Shown in pieces: positions 1-5,803 of a DNA stretch of 5,803 nt. The notes beneath the pieces are model-generated. The model made no database searches. It was not told where the DNA came from and was given only the letters and a program-made list of their open reading frames with translations. The DNA comes from Elusimicrobiota bacterium (GTDB lineage: Bacteria > Elusimicrobiota > Elusimicrobia > Elusimicrobiales > Elusimicrobiaceae): contig JAIRMX010000135.1 of assembly GCA_031258375.1 (NCBI GenBank), positions 1 to 5,803 on the forward strand, in the 5' to 3' direction. The position numbers and the translations under genes were made by a program. How positions within the stretch are numbered: the first letter of the stretch is position 1; each line of letters begins with the position of its first letter.

Positions 1-166
1 CGGGATTTACAATTTAAGAAAATTTTTAAACTCTGCGGATTTGGTTAAGTTTGCAAACGCCGCGCTCACTTATGCTGAGAGAGATTTGGACATAAATTTG
101 CTTAGAACGATTATAAACGACACCAAACAGCCGCAAGAAGCTGAAGAATCAGAAATTAAAGACTGA
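1..166 (+). CDS. C-terminal end of a Bat-operon-like protein (DUF4381/BatD-like), partial
   Basis: Only the last 54 codons are present, read from position 2 to the TGA at 164-166. The start lies outside the window. The visible tail is soluble and helical. It contains LRKFLNSADLVKFA, followed by an acidic end rich in Glu. From memory of the family, proteins encoded just before batA in MoxR-Bat operons (DUF4381/BatD-like) often end in a pattern such as LRE-L--ADLVKFA-, then a Glu-rich helix. The match is suggestive but rests on a short stretch. The DUF2339 gene starts 17 nt after this stop, so the two are probably cotranscribed. A BatA-like gene on the same strand about 4.9 kb downstream supports the Bat reading. 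That the fragment is coding is fairly sure; the family is a guess. Confidence 0.6.
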   Translation, partial: GIYNLRKFLNSADLVKFANAALTYAERDLDINLLRTIINDTKQPQEAEESEIKD

Positions 167-183
167 AGCTAAGGAGATAAATT

Positions 184-3084
184 ATGGGTGCTATTGTGCT
201 GATTATATTAGGAATAATAGGATTTATTTTCGTGATTCCAATTATTTTATTTATCAAGATCTCTAATATTAACGACGATATATATGCCTTGCGTTCGGAA
301 ATTGACGAGTTAAAAGGGCAAATAAAACGACCGGATTTGGCATTGCGGGAAAAACAGCCTGAAATTAAGCCGCAAGCAGTATCGGAATCAGCCGCAAACG
401 CCGCTGAAACGCAAACTATGCGGGAAGCTGTTGATATGCCTCGGCAGGAATCACAGCCGGCCGTATCAAAGGAACCTGCGGTTATATTGGCGGAGCAAAC
501 TTTGCAAAAAGATATTTCCGTTTCGACGCAAACAGCGGCGCATGAGGATACGGTTGCTCGGGAAGAAAGTTCTGAGTCGTCTTATTTTGAAAATGTTACT
601 GCGGGGAAAATATTTTCGTGGATTGGCGGTTTTATGCTGTTTCTCGGCATAATTTTTGCCGTAAAGTATTCCGTTGAAAATAATTTAATAAGCCCTCAAG
701 CAAGACTGATTAGCGGCGTTTTATTTTCTTTTTTTCTCATTGCTTTTTCGTTTTTCGTCAAAGATGAACAATATAAAACTACGGCCGATACTCTTTGCGG
801 CGCGGGACTTGCGATTTTATACGGGGTTATATTCAGCGCTAAGTATTTCTATAATTTTTTATCGGCGACGTCCGCTTTCTCGCTAATGACTTTGGTTTCT
901 TTTGCTTCCTTTGGGCTTGCGGTTTTCAGAAACGCCCAGTATATAGGCTATCTAGGCGTTATAACGGGTTTTTTAACGCCTTTGATATTAAACACCGGTT
1001 CGCATAATTATCTTATGCTATTTGCTTATTTGGCTTTTATAAACGCGGGCGCAATATCCGCCGGCATAGCAAAACGCTGGGATAAGCTTATTTGCGTCTC
1101 GCTTATTTTCACTTTTTTATTTCAAATCGTTTGGTTTTATCCGTGGTTCAGCGCGGATAAGCTTTGGGATTTTATCATAGTCTTTTGCGCCTACGCGGCG
1201 GCTTGCGCGTTTGCGTGTTTTCGCTTTAGAGATACTTTGAGCAGATTTGCAAAACAATCTTTCAGCGCGTATATTCTAGGCAGCTTTCTCTTCATATTTC
1301 TTACGAATATGAGCCTGCCCGCAATCGGCCTTGCGTTTTTCATAAACGTATTGACGGCCGCGCTCTTTTACTTAGAGCCGGAAGTATATAACCCATATTT
1401 CAAAACCGTAAGCATAGCCGCGTTTTTGCTTTTGGCTTACTGGTTTGGCGGCGTTGCGGGCAAGGAGCAAAACGGAATAATTTTGCTTTTATCGACTTTG
1501 TGTTTCAGCGCGCTTAACACCGTTGTCGGTATGGCAAAAAGAGTTGAAGGCGATACAATTTCCGCTTTTCTCCCCGTAGCGGCTTTACTGCTTTTGTTCA
1601 TCATTCCGTTTAACAACGCGATACTATTGTCTTTCTTTGCTGTAATTTTCGCAGCGTCGGCGATTGCCGCGTCGATTGCCTGCGGGAGTGTCTGGACGGG
1701 CTGGGCGGCTTTGATAATTCTGAGCGCGTTTTTTATAAGGGGCATTTTCAGCGTCAATCTTCACATAGGTTTTGCGGAAGTTCTATTTTCATCCGTATTT
1801 TACACGGCGTTTTTTGGATTAATATTTATCGGCGCAAAACGTTTTGCGGACAAAATTCCGTCGAAAAACGGCGGCGGACTTGCCGAAGGCGCGGTCATTA
1901 TGCCTTATATCGTTCTGGCTTGCGCGCTTTTACAAAACGGCATATCTCCGGTTTTAACTCTTAGTTTTTGCGGCGGCATTACGGCGATTATTTTATTTGT
2001 TTCTTATATCGCTAAAAGCAGCGGAGTGGTTTTATTCGCGCTCGGAGGAAGCTTCTTTACACAAATTGTATATGTGCCTTCCGCCGCTCTGTTTGGTTCG
2101 GCCGTTTTAATAGAAATTTTGATATTTATTATGTTCTTCGCTTATCCTTTTTTTGAGGAAGACGCCGATAATGCCCGGTGGCCGGCGGCGGCTTTAGCCG
2201 GCATCGCGCTGATTTTTAACTGCATATTCAAATTTAATCTTGCGCATGATTATGCGGGAGCTTTAAATCTCACTTGGATTTCCGCGTTTGCCGCCTTTCT
2301 ATACGGCGTTACAATTGCGCTCGTTTTTGATAAAAACAAAATGCCGCAACCCGCTTACGGCAGGAAAATATCTTGGCTCGGCACGGCTTTCTTTTTTGCC
2401 GTTACCGTAATTTTATGCAATGAAATTAAGTTTTTTTGGTTGCCTATGGCAATTGCTCTGGAAGGCGGCGCTATACTTTGGCTGTATTCGGAATTCAGGC
2501 AAAAATGGGCTTATTGGGCCGGCTTCGCGCTGCTTGTGGCGTCGTTTGCCGTATTAATGCTTAATTTATTCTCCATAGAATACACGGGCGCGGAAAATAA
2601 AATATTCAACAATTTGCTTCTGATATACGGCGTAAGCGCGGCGGCTATGTATTTTGGCAGCTTAAAAGCGGACGAATATTCGCGCTCTGCCGGCAATAAC
2701 GTGTCAGGTTTATTAGCCGCTTTTTCGTGGATTACTTTATTTGCTCTTATCAACGCCGAAATAGCTTTTTATTTTGCCGACGCGGGGAAAATATCATTTT
2801 TATCCGCCGGCAATTTTTCCAAAACGGTTGCATATACTTTAGCTTGGGGTATTTACGGCATGCTGACTTTATTTGGCAGTATCGGAGGTAAAAAGGCTCT
2901 AGCGGGCGCGTATGCGGGTATCGGGCTTGTAATTATCGCGCTGCTTAAATTATTTTTATCCGACGTGTGGATGCTAAGCACGCTTTACAGAATTATAATT
3001 TTTGTAGGTATGGCCGTGATACTTATAGCCGGCTCCTTTTTCTATCAGGCTTTGACGGGAATTTATAAAGACAAACAAGTATGA
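184..3084 (+). CDS. DUF2339 family polytopic membrane protein
   Basis: This is a 966-residue integral membrane protein of the uncharacterised DUF2339 (COG5373) family. No reaction or substrate is known, and I assign none. A hydrophobic helix spans residues 2-25. A short coiled-coil-like segment with ALRSEIDELKGQIKR follows at about 28-49, then a Glu/Ala/Gln/Pro-rich linker to about 133. From about 135 to the end there is a nearly continuous series of hydrophobic helices, more than twenty by eye. Family landmarks are WIGGFMLFLGIIFAVKYSVE (146-165), ADTLCGAGLAILYGVIFSA (201-219), IGYLGVITGFLTPLILNTG (254-272) and, at the C-terminus, D927 followed by LYRIIIFVG and FFYQ (934-955). Length and architecture are normal for the family and there is no frameshift. 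The ATG at 184 has AAGGAG at 171-176 with a 7-nt spacer. The gene lies 17 nt behind the preceding stop, which suggests cotranscription, and a terminator-like hairpin follows it. Confidence 0.93.
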   Translation: MGAIVLIILGIIGFIFVIPIILFIKISNINDDIYALRSEIDELKGQIKRPDLALREKQPEIKPQAVSESAANAAETQTMREAVDMPRQESQPAVSKEPAVILAEQTLQKDISVSTQTAAHEDTVAREESSESSYFENVTAGKIFSWIGGFMLFLGIIFAVKYSVENNLISPQARLISGVLFSFFLIAFSFFVKDEQYKTTADTLCGAGLAILYGVIFSAKYFYNFLSATSAFSLMTLVSFASFGLAVFRNAQYIGYLGVITGFLTPLILNTGSHNYLMLFAYLAFINAGAISAGIAKRWDKLICVSLIFTFLFQIVWFYPWFSADKLWDFIIVFCAYAAACAFACFRFRDTLSRFAKQSFSAYILGSFLFIFLTNMSLPAIGLAFFINVLTAALFYLEPEVYNPYFKTVSIAAFLLLAYWFGGVAGKEQNGIILLLSTLCFSALNTVVGMAKRVEGDTISAFLPVAALLLLFIIPFNNAILLSFFAVIFAASAIAASIACGSVWTGWAALIILSAFFIRGIFSVNLHIGFAEVLFSSVFYTAFFGLIFIGAKRFADKIPSKNGGGLAEGAVIMPYIVLACALLQNGISPVLTLSFCGGITAIILFVSYIAKSSGVVLFALGGSFFTQIVYVPSAALFGSAVLIEILIFIMFFAYPFFEEDADNARWPAAALAGIALIFNCIFKFNLAHDYAGALNLTWISAFAAFLYGVTIALVFDKNKMPQPAYGRKISWLGTAFFFAVTVILCNEIKFFWLPMAIALEGGAILWLYSEFRQKWAYWAGFALLVASFAVLMLNLFSIEYTGAENKIFNNLLLIYGVSAAAMYFGSLKADEYSRSAGNNVSGLLAAFSWITLFALINAEIAFYFADAGKISFLSAGNFSKTVAYTLAWGIYGMLTLFGSIGGKKALAGAYAGIGLVIIALLKLFLSDVWMLSTLYRIIIFVGMAVILIAGSFFYQALTGIYKDKQV

Positions 3085-3119
3085 CAATCAGAGAAATGAA
3101 TAAAAATGAAAAATATTTT

Positions 3120-3144
3120 AATGTCCGGCGCAGTCCGGCATTTT
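3120..3144 (+). terminator. Probable intrinsic terminator after the DUF2339 gene
   Basis: The sequence reads A-ATG-t-CCGG-CGCAGT-CCGG-CAT-TTTT. AATG pairs with CATT and CCGG with CCGG, giving 8 bp with a single bulged T and a 6-nt loop, followed by a short T run. It starts 36 nt after the DUF2339 stop, in otherwise AT-rich DNA, so it is the natural end of that transcript. The stem is short and the T run is only four bases including the paired one, so termination may be partial, with some read-through into xapX. Confidence 0.55.
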
Positions 3145-3209
3145 AAGATTTAGACGTATAAATAGATAAAATTAAGTATCAGGGAAAGTAAAACCATAGG
3201 AGTTATAAA

Positions 3210-3368
3210 ATGAAAATGTTAATTTTAAGCACAATTACGGGAATAATAGTAGGGGCATTGTTTACGTTTTTTAAACTTCCGCTTCCCGCGCCAAACGCTT
3301 TAGCAGGCATATTAGGCATTGCCGGTATGTATTTAGGATACGTTATAGTAAACTTTTTGAGAGGATAA
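3210..3368 (+). CDS. XapX (DUF1427) domain small membrane protein
   Basis: This 52-residue protein is typical in length for XapX-domain proteins, which are small membrane proteins of unknown role. Helix 1 covers about residues 3-21 (MLILSTITGIIVGALFTFF). It is followed by the family's characteristic loop KLPLPAPNALAGILGIAGM (22-40), in which the lysine-leucine-proline and PAP motifs are the recognisable part. Helix 2 runs from about 31 to 50, and the end is NFLRG. The ATG at 3210 has AGGAG at 3198-3202 with a 7-nt spacer. A second in-frame ATG two codons later lacks a well-placed ribosome site. No strong promoter is visible upstream: there is a TATAAA at 3157-3162 without a matching -35. It may therefore depend on read-through from the DUF2339 transcript. 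The short length and membrane composition make functional inference impossible. Confidence 0.82.
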   Translation: MKMLILSTITGIIVGALFTFFKLPLPAPNALAGILGIAGMYLGYVIVNFLRG

Positions 3369-3378
3369 AAATATTGAT

Positions 3379-3528
3379 TTGGTTTCGGAAAGCGCAGATT
3401 TGACAAAACTTTACGTCCAAAAAGCAAAAAATAGAAATATAGTTTATGAAAAGGTCTTTCATCCTAACGGAAACTTAAACGGCAACTGGGTGGATAATGA
3501 AAAAATTTTGATGCCTTATCAGGAATAA
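3379..3528 (+). CDS. Small hypothetical ORF or gene remnant without a good start
   Basis: An open frame runs from just after an in-frame TGA at 3358-3360 to the TAA at 3526-3528. It has no ATG before position 3511. The only ordinary alternative start is TTG at 3379, which gives 49 residues. An ATT at 3373 sits 7 nt behind AGAGGA (3360-3365), a better ribosome-site spacing but a rare start codon. The product is soluble and polar. It contains DLTKLYVQKAKNRNIVYEKV, then HPNGNLNGNW, and ends MPYQE. I do not recognise a family. It overlaps or abuts the XapX stop (3366-3368), so translational coupling is possible. It could equally be the 3' remnant of a gene that lost its beginning. It may not be expressed at all. 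Confidence 0.3.
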   Translation: MVSESADLTKLYVQKAKNRNIVYEKVFHPNGNLNGNWVDNEKILMPYQE

Positions 3529-3535
3529 CCAAATT

Positions 3536-3614
3536 AAAAGGGTGAGTCTTGTATATCTTGTGACAATGTATATAAATGGCACATACCCCGTTGCTATTTG
3601 GTGACACCCATTTT
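3536..3614. repeat. Imperfect inverted-repeat element, possible REP/MITE
   Basis: AAAA-GGGTG-ag-TC at 3536-3548 is complementary to GA-CACCC-a-TTTT at 3603-3614. This gives 4+5+2 base pairs with small bulges around a central region of about 54 nt. Inside are a 9-bp-period direct repeat (TCTTGT at 3547-3552 and 3556-3561), the odd palindrome TTGTGACAA just after it, and a GTGAC that recurs at 3601-3605. The G-triplet and C-triplet ends resemble the arms of REP sequences mobilised by RAYT (Y1) transposases. No transposase gene is in this window and copy number cannot be judged here. It lies between the doubtful ORF and the ATPase promoter. It could instead be a bidirectional terminator or a structured leader. 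Confidence 0.4.
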
Positions 3615-3679
3615 AAAAAGCGGGAAAGTCAGGTTTCATAAATACTGCTTAAAAATGTATAATTTATTATGCATTTATA

Positions 3680-3708
3680 TTGTTTTTTTTAAAAATATTC
3701 AGTATAAT
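3680..3708 (+). promoter_or_regulatory. Sigma-70-type promoter of the AAA ATPase gene
   Basis: A perfect TATAAT -10 box lies at 3703-3708. A weak TTGTTT -35 lies at 3680-3685, matching the consensus only at TTG, with an ideal 17-nt spacer that contains a T run followed by A5. Transcription would begin near 3715 and leave a leader of about 20 nt that carries AAGGA (3721-3725), 9 nt before the ATG at 3735. A second TATAAT at 3658-3663 lacks a clear -35. This supports independent transcription of the ATPase gene. Confidence 0.55.
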
Positions 3709-3734
3709 ATATAAAAATGTAAGGATGTTTTTGT

Positions 3735-4940
3735 ATGTTAAATTTAATAGACAGGCCACAATATTTGGAAAAATTAAAGGCGTGGAAAGATAAAAGCGAT
3801 TTAATTAAAGTTGTAACCGGCATACGCCGTTGCGGTAAATCTACGTTATTTAAGTTGTTCCAAAACCACCTAAAAGAAACCGGCGTTAAAGACAAACAAA
3901 TACTCGACATAAATTTAGAAGAAGCTGAAAATGAAGACCTGCTTGATTATAAAAAACTTCATAATTTTGTAGAAAAAAACATTTCTAAAAATAAAAAAAA
4001 TTATGTTTTTATAGATGAAATTCAGCTTGTCAGTGATTTTCCCAAAACAATAAACAGTTTGCGTCTGAAAGAAAATATTGATTTATACGTGACAGGCTCG
4101 AACGCTTATATGTTTACGCCAAAAATAATAACTTTGCTTTCCGGGCGTTTTACAGAGATAAAAATGAATACTCTTTCATTTAAAGAATATTCGTTCGCTT
4201 TTAAGGACGAGAAAGATTTGTCAAAGTTGTATGAGAATTATATAAGCGACGGCTCTTTTCCGCAAATTTTGAAGCTGAGCGAAGATAAACAGTTGATACA
4301 AGATTATCTTGTCGGTCTGTATAATACGATAATTCAAAAAGATATTGTATTGCGCGGCGAATATAAGGATATTTCCCGCTTGGAGAGCGTCGTTAAATTT
4401 ATTTTTGACAATATCGGCAATGAGACTTCCGTACGCAATATAAGCAATTCTTTGTTTTCCGACGGCAGAAAGATACATCCGCAAACAATAGAAAGTTATT
4501 TGCAGGGTCTTTTAGACAGTTTCCTGATATATAAAGCGCAGAGATACAATATAAAAGGCAAACAACATCTTCAATCAAATGCGAAATATTATGTTGCGGA
4601 TATTGGTTTGCGGCGCGCTTTGCTTGGAACGAGGGAAGCCGATAAAAGCCAGATATTGGAAAATATCGTTTATCTTGAGCTTTTACGACGAGGGTATAGA
4701 GTCGAAGTCGGCAAGATAGGCGTTCAAGAAATAGATTTTATAGCTTCTTTGCCCGGCGGCAGGGTGGAATATTATCAGGTGTCTCAAAATGTTTTGGACG
4801 AAAAAACGTTAAAGCGTGAACTTGCGCCGTTGAAAGCGGTTGATGACAATTACCCGAAATTTTTGCTTACTAGAGATTATGACAATGCAATATATAACGG
4901 TATAAAACAGATAAATGTCTTGCAATGGCTTATGGATTAA
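3735..4940 (+). CDS. AAA_14/DUF4143 family ATPase (COG1373)
   Basis: This is a complete 401-residue ATP-binding protein with an N-terminal AAA_14 P-loop domain and a C-terminal DUF4143 domain. The Walker A is G29-IRRC-GKS36. The Walker B is YVFIDE (90-95). A sensor-like TGSN lies at 120-123 and LSGRF at 135-139. The middle shows YISDGSFPQIL (169-179) and YNTIIQKDIVLR (196-207), the family pattern before a winged-helix-like part around TIESYLQGLLDSFLIYKA (251-268). The C-terminal third has LENIVYLELLRRGY (308-321), then EIDF (332-335) and YYQV (346-349), a PD-(D/E)XK-like arrangement with Gln in place of the usual Lys. Cellular role and nucleic-acid target are unknown for this family, and nuclease activity is not established. 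The ATG at 3735 has AAGGA 9 nt upstream. The gene has its own promoter, no partner gene beside it, and many A-homopolymers in its first half, unlike the flanking membrane genes. This could reflect horizontal acquisition. Confidence 0.93.
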   Translation: MLNLIDRPQYLEKLKAWKDKSDLIKVVTGIRRCGKSTLFKLFQNHLKETGVKDKQILDINLEEAENEDLLDYKKLHNFVEKNISKNKKNYVFIDEIQLVSDFPKTINSLRLKENIDLYVTGSNAYMFTPKIITLLSGRFTEIKMNTLSFKEYSFAFKDEKDLSKLYENYISDGSFPQILKLSEDKQLIQDYLVGLYNTIIQKDIVLRGEYKDISRLESVVKFIFDNIGNETSVRNISNSLFSDGRKIHPQTIESYLQGLLDSFLIYKAQRYNIKGKQHLQSNAKYYVADIGLRRALLGTREADKSQILENIVYLELLRRGYRVEVGKIGVQEIDFIASLPGGRVEYYQVSQNVLDEKTLKRELAPLKAVDDNYPKFLLTRDYDNAIYNGIKQINVLQWLMD

Positions 4941-4979
4941 TGATATATCGGAGTTTATGATGGCATCGTCGGTATATAT

Positions 4980-5009
4980 TTGAGTCATATTATTTTATAT
5001 TTTTATAGT
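4980..5009 (+). promoter_or_regulatory. Candidate promoter for the BatA-like gene
   Basis: TTGAGT at 4980-4985 (four of six consensus bases) and TATAGT at 5004-5009 (five of six) are separated by 18 nt. Transcription would begin near 5015, about 20 nt before the first ATG at 5036. The surrounding 4941-5035 spacer is very AT-rich, so chance matches are easy. A separate perfect TATAAT lies at 5028-5033 and is listed on its own. Confidence 0.4.
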
Positions 5010-5027
5010 ACAAATTGTCGTATATTT

Positions 5028-5033
5028 TATAAT
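5028..5033 (+). promoter_or_regulatory. Alternative -10 box immediately before the batA start
   Basis: TATAAT is present exactly, but no -35 hexamer is recognisable 16-18 nt upstream. If used, the transcript would start near 5040, past the ATG at 5036. This would force translation from the second in-frame ATG at 5051 with a leader of about 11 nt. It partly overlaps the tandem duplication. Confidence 0.25.
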
Positions 5034-5059
5034 TTATGACCAAATTGTTTATGACCAAA
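5033..5059. repeat. 15-bp tandem duplication over the batA start codon
   Basis: TTTATGACCAAA occurs at 5033-5044 and again at 5048-5059, exactly 15 bp apart, with TTG between. Because 15 is a multiple of three, both ATGs (5036 and 5051) are in the same frame and encode MTK-LF-MTK. The sequence itself does not decide which ATG is used: neither has a Shine-Dalgarno site. Confidence 0.8.
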
Positions 5060-5803
5060 AAAGTATTTTCAAAATATTTTATTTATTGCGTAGCAGGCAT
5101 AATTGCGGCGCTAATTTTAGGCGGTCTGGGCTGGCTTTTGCTGAGGAAATACTCTTTTGCAAACCCAACATTGCTTTGGCTCGCTTTTCCGGTGGCAATT
5201 CTTTGCATTATAGCGGCTTTATTAAAACATATTTTTAAACCGTCGTTAAAATTCCCTCTGCCTGCCGTATTAAAAGAAGACAATCAAAAAAAAGAAAAAA
5301 ATATTTTTGCGTTTCTTGCCAACTGGACTGCTTTTAGTTTATGCGCTCTTGCGTTGTTTCTGTGCGCCGTCGCGCTTGCGCGCCCGCGCAGCGAAGGCAA
5401 AACTATAATCCCGCCCACAAAAGGCATAGATATAATGCTTACTATCGATATTTCCCAAAGTATGCTTGCGCTGGACTTCCAGCCCGATAGAATTACCGCC
5501 GCCAAAACTACCGCCGAAGATTTCGTAAAAAAACGCGCTACGGACAGAATAGGCGTGGTCGTTTTTGACGATTTATCCATGCTTCAATGCCCGCTCACAC
5601 TGGATTATTTTGCGGTTTTTGATTATATCAAGACGATAAATATCGGCATTACCGGCGGCAAAGGCGGCACCGCGATAGGCGACGCCGTGGCTTTGTCGGT
5701 CGAGCATCTTAAAAACAGCGCGGCAAGAAGTAAAGTCCTTATCCTTTTGACCGATGGGGAAAATAACAGCGGCACGGTGGATCCTGTTGCCGCCGCTAAA
5801 GCC
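5036..5803 (+). CDS. batA: BatA-like von Willebrand factor A membrane protein, 5' part
   Basis: The frame stays open from the ATG at 5036 to the window end (256 codons), so the C-terminus is missing. An in-frame TAA at 5030-5032 excludes an earlier start. The family is a vWA-domain inner-membrane protein of Bat (Bacteroides aerotolerance-type) operons, thought to work with a MoxR AAA+ ATPase in envelope stress or maturation. In order there are an extra hydrophobic helix (15-36), a BatA_N-like segment starting at YSFANPTLLWLAFPVAIL (39-56), a Lys/Glu-rich cytoplasmic link (79-89), a helix (91-115) ending in the conserved LARPR, and the vWA domain from about 131. MIDAS residues are intact: D138-I-S140-Q-S142, T212 in GGTAIGDA, and D240 in LLTDGEN. 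DRIGVVVF (170-177) and QCPLTLDY (184-191) are also typical. No Shine-Dalgarno precedes either candidate ATG. The family is clear; the symbol batA follows the usual naming for this member. Confidence 0.88.
   Translation, partial: MTKLFMTKKVFSKYFIYCVAGIIAALILGGLGWLLLRKYSFANPTLLWLAFPVAILCIIAALLKHIFKPSLKFPLPAVLKEDNQKKEKNIFAFLANWTAFSLCALALFLCAVALARPRSEGKTIIPPTKGIDIMLTIDISQSMLALDFQPDRITAAKTTAEDFVKKRATDRIGVVVFDDLSMLQCPLTLDYFAVFDYIKTINIGITGGKGGTAIGDAVALSVEHLKNSAARSKVLILLTDGENNSGTVDPVAAAKA

Noticed and set aside
1437..1757. 106-codon open frame on the minus strand inside the DUF2339 gene
   Set aside because: It lies wholly antisense to a well-supported coding sequence and has low-complexity Ala/Lys/Ile composition from complementing hydrophobic codons. 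No recognisable family.
3203..3427. 74-codon minus-strand frame over the XapX gene
   Set aside because: The + strand frame has a good ribosome site and matches XapX in motif and length. The minus frame matches nothing I know.
3683..3695. T8 run followed by A5 as an intrinsic terminator
   Set aside because: No GC-rich stem precedes the T run. Its place between the -35 and -10 of the ATPase promoter fits spacer DNA better.
3529..3734. Riboswitch or CRISPR repeat in the intergenic stretch
   Set aside because: No regularly spaced repeats and no conserved riboswitch core are recognisable. Only the single inverted repeat and the promoter can be supported.
4943..4979. Hairpin-like ATATATCG...CGGTATATAT and GATGGCATC palindrome after the ATPase stop
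   Set aside because: The pairing is short, AT-only or with a one-base loop, and no T run follows directly. It is not strong enough to call a terminator or operator.
5083..5580. Two open frames on the minus strand at 5083-5283 and 5284-5580
   Set aside because: Both are antisense to the BatA-like gene, whose MIDAS and helices are clearly encoded on the + strand. They are shadows.

Overview
The window is bacterial DNA under the standard code: TGA and TAA both act as stops, and Shine-Dalgarno sites and TATAAT-type -10 boxes are recognisable. It is moderately AT-rich, with alanine-rich gcg/gcc stretches alternating with A/T runs. This style, together with a Bat-type von Willebrand gene, fits Elusimicrobiota (Endomicrobium-like), but that is a weak guess from style and not a phylogenetic result. 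All credible genes lie on the + strand.

Layout. (1) Positions 1-166 are the 3' end of a gene whose product ends in a helical tail with an ADLVKFA motif, resembling the C-termini of the DUF4381/BatD-like proteins of MoxR-Bat operons. (2) Positions 184-3084, only 17 nt downstream, encode a 966-residue polytopic membrane protein of the DUF2339 (COG5373) family. A GC-rich hairpin with a short T run follows at 3120-3144. (3) Positions 3210-3368 encode a 52-residue XapX (DUF1427) membrane miniprotein. (4) Positions 3369-3734 hold a doubtful 49-codon ORF, an imperfect inverted repeat of about 79 bp that could be a REP/MITE-type element, and a promoter with a perfect TATAAT. (5) Positions 3735-4940 encode a complete AAA_14/DUF4143 (COG1373) ATPase, visibly more A-rich than its neighbours and apparently transcribed on its own. 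(6) From 5036 to the window end runs the 5' part of a BatA-like vWA membrane protein with an intact MIDAS and an unusual extra N-terminal membrane segment. Its start region is a 15-bp tandem duplication that gives two in-frame ATGs.

How they fit together. If the first fragment really is BatD/DUF4381-like, a Bat-type operon (cell-envelope vWA proteins working with a MoxR AAA+ ATPase) has been split by about 4.9 kb carrying DUF2339, xapX and the ATPase. The AT-rich ATPase, the inverted repeat, the doubtful ORF and the altered batA 5' end would fit such an insertion. This is an inference from one window. I see no tRNA, rRNA, CRISPR array, transposase gene or convincing new multi-gene system. The most unusual points are the split operon, the extended BatA N-terminus and the inverted-repeat element.
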